NCBI RefSeq assembly: GCF_003014655.1
Contig: NZ_PYAT01000005.1
Coordinates: 1 to 64,000 of the forward strand
DNA length: 64,000 nt
Direction of reading: 5' to 3'
Source: Planomicrobium soli
GTDB taxonomy: Bacteria; Bacillota; Bacilli; Bacillales_A; Planococcaceae
The notes under the pieces were generated by a model that was not told where the DNA came from, did no database searches, and saw only the letters and a program-made list of their open reading frames with translations. This document shows, in pieces, positions 61,743 to 64,000 of the stretch. Both the position numbers and the translations under genes were made by a program. Within the stretch, counting starts at the first letter, position 1, and each line of letters starts with the position of its first letter.

Positions 61743-62111
61743 ATGATTAAAGAGGACAGCTTTTGCTTTGGCAATGAGGTTGTCCTTATCATCATGGATC
61801 ATGCAATCAGCATGGGTTAAGTTGCGCCCTTTCTTGACAGCAAATGCGCGGGCTGTCAGAAACTCGGACTTAGCAGCTTTTATAAATGTTACCGTCAAAT
61901 CGACCGTTACAACTGTCTGTTTGCCATTTGCATCAGGAGCAACAGTGTTGCAGAGCGCAACATCCGCAAGTGTGGAAATGATGCCTCCATGGATAACGCC
62001 GATGCTGTTAACAAATAGGGGTTTGACCGGCAACGTGACTTTAACGCTATTTTCGGTTGTCCGCTCATACTTCATCTCTAAAAATTCATCAAATGGCTGG
62101 CGGATAAACAA
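61740..62111 (-). CDS. PaaI-family hotdog thioesterase
   Basis: A 123-residue hotdog-fold acyl-CoA thioesterase. VIHGGIISTLADVALCNTVA (about 38-57) is the catalytic HGG-D motif of the PaaI group, and TVDLTVTFIKAAKSEFL follows. It likely clears stray acyl- or aryl-CoA thioesters. ATG 62111 has AAGGAGGG upstream. It stands alone. Confidence 0.88.
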   Translation of the reverse strand: MFIRQPFDEFLEMKYERTTENSVKVTLPVKPLFVNSIGVIHGGIISTLADVALCNTVAPDANGKQTVVTVDLTVTFIKAAKSEFLTARAFAVKKGRNLTHADCMIHDDKDNLIAKAKAVLFNH

Positions 62112-62254
62112 AGCGTTCCCTCCTTTAACAAATCGACTCTCTTTGTTTTATTCGTCTCAGGCTTGGAAAAATCCTTTTTTACTATAAGAAATGCCACGTC
62201 TCTGTGATTGTTCGTTATAATGGTCAAAGGATAATGAAAGGGTTGGGTAAAGCA

Positions 62255-62605
62255 ATGAAAGAAATCTTGAATAATGAAATGCCACCAAAAACGTGCAGCA
62301 TTGAGCGGTTGGTTACTAATAAAAAAGACGTGAAAAAAGTATTGGGGGGCGAAAAAACAGCGACCCGCCGCAACGGCCGATACGTGGACATCGGGGAAAT
62401 CATGGTTCTCGAAGGCCGTAAATTCAAAGTGGAGCAAGTTTACAGGCAAACTCTCGGCGAATTGACGGATGAAATGGCAAAACAAGAGGGCTATGACAGC
62501 GTTGAAGCTTATAAGCAAACAATTTTGTCGTTTCATCCAGGCATGCCATGGACACCGGATATGAAGGTGTGGGTCCATGAATTTAGCCAGGTATCTGAGG
62601 GCTAA
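62255..62605 (+). CDS. ASCH-domain protein
   Basis: A 116-residue protein of the ASCH superfamily, a PUA-like RNA-binding fold. KCSIERL-like CSIERLVTNK, KTATRRNGRYVDIGEIMVLEG and a terminal MKVWVHEF are characteristic. The start is uncertain: ATG 62255 matches the family length, ATG 62234 or 62204 are possible. A role in RNA binding or nucleoside deamination (as in YqfB) is only suggested. The DUF2269 gene follows 3 bp later. Confidence 0.78.
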   Translation: MKEILNNEMPPKTCSIERLVTNKKDVKKVLGGEKTATRRNGRYVDIGEIMVLEGRKFKVEQVYRQTLGELTDEMAKQEGYDSVEAYKQTILSFHPGMPWTPDMKVWVHEFSQVSEG

Positions 62606-62608
62606 AAG

Positions 62609-63040
62609 ATGTACTCTATTCTGCTGTATGCCCATATTATGAGCGCGATTTTATCAATTGGCCCGTTTTTTGTGCTAGTTCCGCTGGTAAAGCGGATGGA
62701 GGCGGCAGAGGGGGCAGTTTTGCAATCGCAAATCGCCACATTTAAGTCGGCCACTCGCCTTGTTAAACATGCCGGACACGTTTTAGTGGCCAGCGGAGCT
62801 TTGCTCATTTGGCAAAGTGCCTGGCAATGGTCAACGTCTTGGGTGGCATTGACGCTTGGAGTCATGGTGGGGTCGATTTTTTTCTTGGCCCGTGCCTTTA
62901 CGCCCGTGTTGCGGAAGTTTGATGAACCAGAAGCCAATCAAGCAGCGCTCATCAAAAAACTGAATCAGTCCTTATGGATCTATATTTTTCTCCTGTTGCT
63001 GATGCTTTGGTTCATGGTGGATAAACCGATGTTATGGTAA
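62609..63040 (+). CDS. DUF2269-like membrane protein
   Basis: A 143-residue protein with four membrane helices: LLYAHIMSAILSIGPFFVLV near the N-terminus (the DUF2269 His-x-x-x-A pattern), then HAGHVLVASGALLIW, WVALTLGVMVGSIFFLARAF and a final IYIFLLLLMLWFMV. It starts 3 bp after the ASCH gene, so the two are co-transcribed. Function unknown. Confidence 0.8.
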   Translation: MYSILLYAHIMSAILSIGPFFVLVPLVKRMEAAEGAVLQSQIATFKSATRLVKHAGHVLVASGALLIWQSAWQWSTSWVALTLGVMVGSIFFLARAFTPVLRKFDEPEANQAALIKKLNQSLWIYIFLLLLMLWFMVDKPMLW

Positions 63041-63043
63041 CCA

Positions 63044-63089
63044 AAAAAGCTGATGTTCCGCGTTGTTGAGTGCGGAACATCAGCTTTTT
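63044..63089. terminator. Bidirectional terminator
   Basis: Stem AAAAGCTGATGTTCCG / CGGAACATCAGCTTTT with A and T runs, between converging genes. Confidence 0.92.
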
Positions 63090-63091
63090 AT

Positions 63092-63901
63092 TTAGCCTTT
63101 TACTGCACCAGCGGTTATGCCGGCAACAAAGAATCGTTGAAGGAAGACGTACGCCACGACCATCGGAGCCGAAGCGATGATAACTCCTGTAAAAAGCATC
63201 GGATAATTGGTGGCGTATTGCCCTTGGAATTCAAGCAAAGCAAGAGGCAATGTTTTATACGCGTTGTCTGTGATGAACAAAAGCGGATACAGCAAATCAT
63301 TCCAGTGCATTACGAACAGGAAGATAGCGGTAGCCGACAATGAGGGCAAAGACAGCGGAATAACGATAGTGGTGAACACTTTCCAATTTCCCGCCCCATC
63401 CATTGTGGAAGCTTCGAATAGTTCTTTTGGCAAGGTCTTCATGAAGCCGGTCAAAATAAAAACTGCAATTGGCAATGTTGATGAGATATTAACAAGAATC
63501 AGTCCGACCAAACTGTTCGTCAAATTCAAGTCAAGCATCAAGGAGTAAAGCGGAACCATGCTCACTTGTGCCGGCACCATCATTCCAATTGTGAACAGGA
63601 GGAATAATAGGTTGCCAATCCAATTATTGAGTCGAGTAATACCGTATGCAACCATCGATGCGAAAAGTAAAGTGAGCGAAACGGAAAACAGTGTGACGAC
63701 AGCACTGTTCATAAAATAACCGGCCATCGTCTGTTCTTGGAAAATATTCACGTAATTACTGAATTGCAGCCCGCCTTCTGGAATGCCTAGTGGGTTGGCG
63801 AACGTTTGCTGAAGCGTTTTAACAGAAGTCAGCACAACGACCAGCAATGGAATTAAGATCAACAATGCATAGACAGCAAGAGCGGATTTTCGAAAAATCA
63901 C
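63092..63901 (-). CDS. Sugar ABC transporter permease, MalG/AraQ type
   Basis: A 269-residue inner subunit of a carbohydrate importer with six membrane helices. The EAA loop is EASTMDGAGNWKVFTTIVIPLSLPSLS (about 161-187), which contacts the ATPase. The start is GTG after AAAGGAGG, 18 bp past the stop of the partial upstream permease gene. The other operon genes (binding protein, second permease, regulator) lie outside the window. Substrate unknown. Confidence 0.92.
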   Translation of the reverse strand: MIFRKSALAVYALLILIPLLVVVLTSVKTLQQTFANPLGIPEGGLQFSNYVNIFQEQTMAGYFMNSAVVTLFSVSLTLLFASMVAYGITRLNNWIGNLLFLLFTIGMMVPAQVSMVPLYSLMLDLNLTNSLVGLILVNISSTLPIAVFILTGFMKTLPKELFEASTMDGAGNWKVFTTIVIPLSLPSLSATAIFLFVMHWNDLLYPLLFITDNAYKTLPLALLEFQGQYATNYPMLFTGVIIASAPMVVAYVFLQRFFVAGITAGAVKG

Positions 63902-63919
63902 ATTGTTGTCCTCCTTTCA

Positions 63920-64000
63920 TTAATAAGATATACGGTCCGATCGCAGTGCCTTGAATTGCAAGTACGTAATGATGGCGATAATGACCATGAATATAACAGA
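63920..64000 (-). CDS. Sugar ABC transporter permease, MalF/UgpA type, 3' end only
   Basis: The last 26 codons (ending AIITYLQFKALRSDRISY) run from the window edge to a TAA at 63920-63922. A final membrane helix followed by a short basic tail is typical of MalF/UgpA partners of MalG-type permeases. The rest of the gene lies beyond 64000. Confidence 0.7.
   Translation of the reverse strand, partial: SVIFMVIIAIITYLQFKALRSDRISY

Overview
The window looks like a chromosomal segment of a low-to-mid GC Gram-positive of the order Bacillales, most likely family Planococcaceae (Planococcus/Planomicrobium type). The reasons are the gene order sigW-rsiW-cdaA-cdaR-glmM-glmS with a glmS ribozyme, strong AGGAGG-type ribosome sites, frequent TTG/GTG starts, a secreted subtilase with S-layer-homology domains, and best-recognised homologues throughout from Bacillus-type genomes. 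The genus is an inference from memory of gene content; no search was run. No phage, plasmid, transposase or CRISPR array was seen.

Layout: (1) 1-870: the 3' part of a 5S rRNA and seven tRNA genes (Thr, Glu, Val, Tyr, Gln, Lys, Ala), closed by a terminator shared with the convergent citA. (2) 868-5045: divergent citA/citR, two GNAT acetyltransferases and arginase. (3) 5194-12104: the envelope-stress and cell-wall block. A textbook sigma-W promoter drives sigW-rsiW, then come cdaA-cdaR-glmM (c-di-AMP synthesis and phosphoglucosamine mutase) and glmS behind its self-cleaving ribozyme. (4) 12235-20760: small accessory genes (DUF4256, DnaD-like, SRPBCC, GNAT, nucleotidyltransferase-like, BKACE), a three-enzyme operon (NAT-like, histidine phosphatase, HAD), a membrane GGDEF protein and a Nudix hydrolase. 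(5) 20833-27683, minus strand: a two-component system followed by two paralogous secreted subtilases. A MITE-like repeat with an apparent 14-bp target duplication lies between the two halves. (6) 27767-31409, minus strand: 5-oxoprolinase genes pxpB-pxpC-pxpA plus an NRAMP-like transporter. (7) 31701-41132: two antibiotic-type efflux cassettes. The first is an LnrJK-LnrLMN-like two-component/ABC set, the second a TetR-controlled ABC exporter with a double operator; a lone amino-acid binding lipoprotein lies between them. (8) 41177-49137: LrgAB-type proteins with a hairpin leader, AIM24, DUF2971, BrnQ, a GntR regulator, a SpoIIAA-like protein, an RlmI-like methyltransferase and DUF3817. (9) 49268-53095: an Fsr-like MFS pump, a BmrA-like ABC exporter and a MerR-TipAS regulator with a 19-bp-spacer promoter. 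(10) 53278-64000: mostly single genes (EEP hydrolase, queF with a preQ1-I riboswitch, APH-type kinase, yteA, DCC oxidoreductase, DUF3238, GAF-STAS, metallophosphoesterase, Nudix, DHFR-like, thioesterase, ASCH, DUF2269), then the start of a sugar ABC transporter operon cut by the window end.

The window is dominated by housekeeping and stress functions, with several drug or antibiotic efflux systems next to their own regulators. Convergent genes are repeatedly separated by single bidirectional hairpin terminators, some touching stop codons. The most unusual points are the dispersed non-coding repeat inserted into a terminator, the regulatory DNA around the efflux cassettes, the hairpin leader before lrgA, and the two-component/double-subtilase module.
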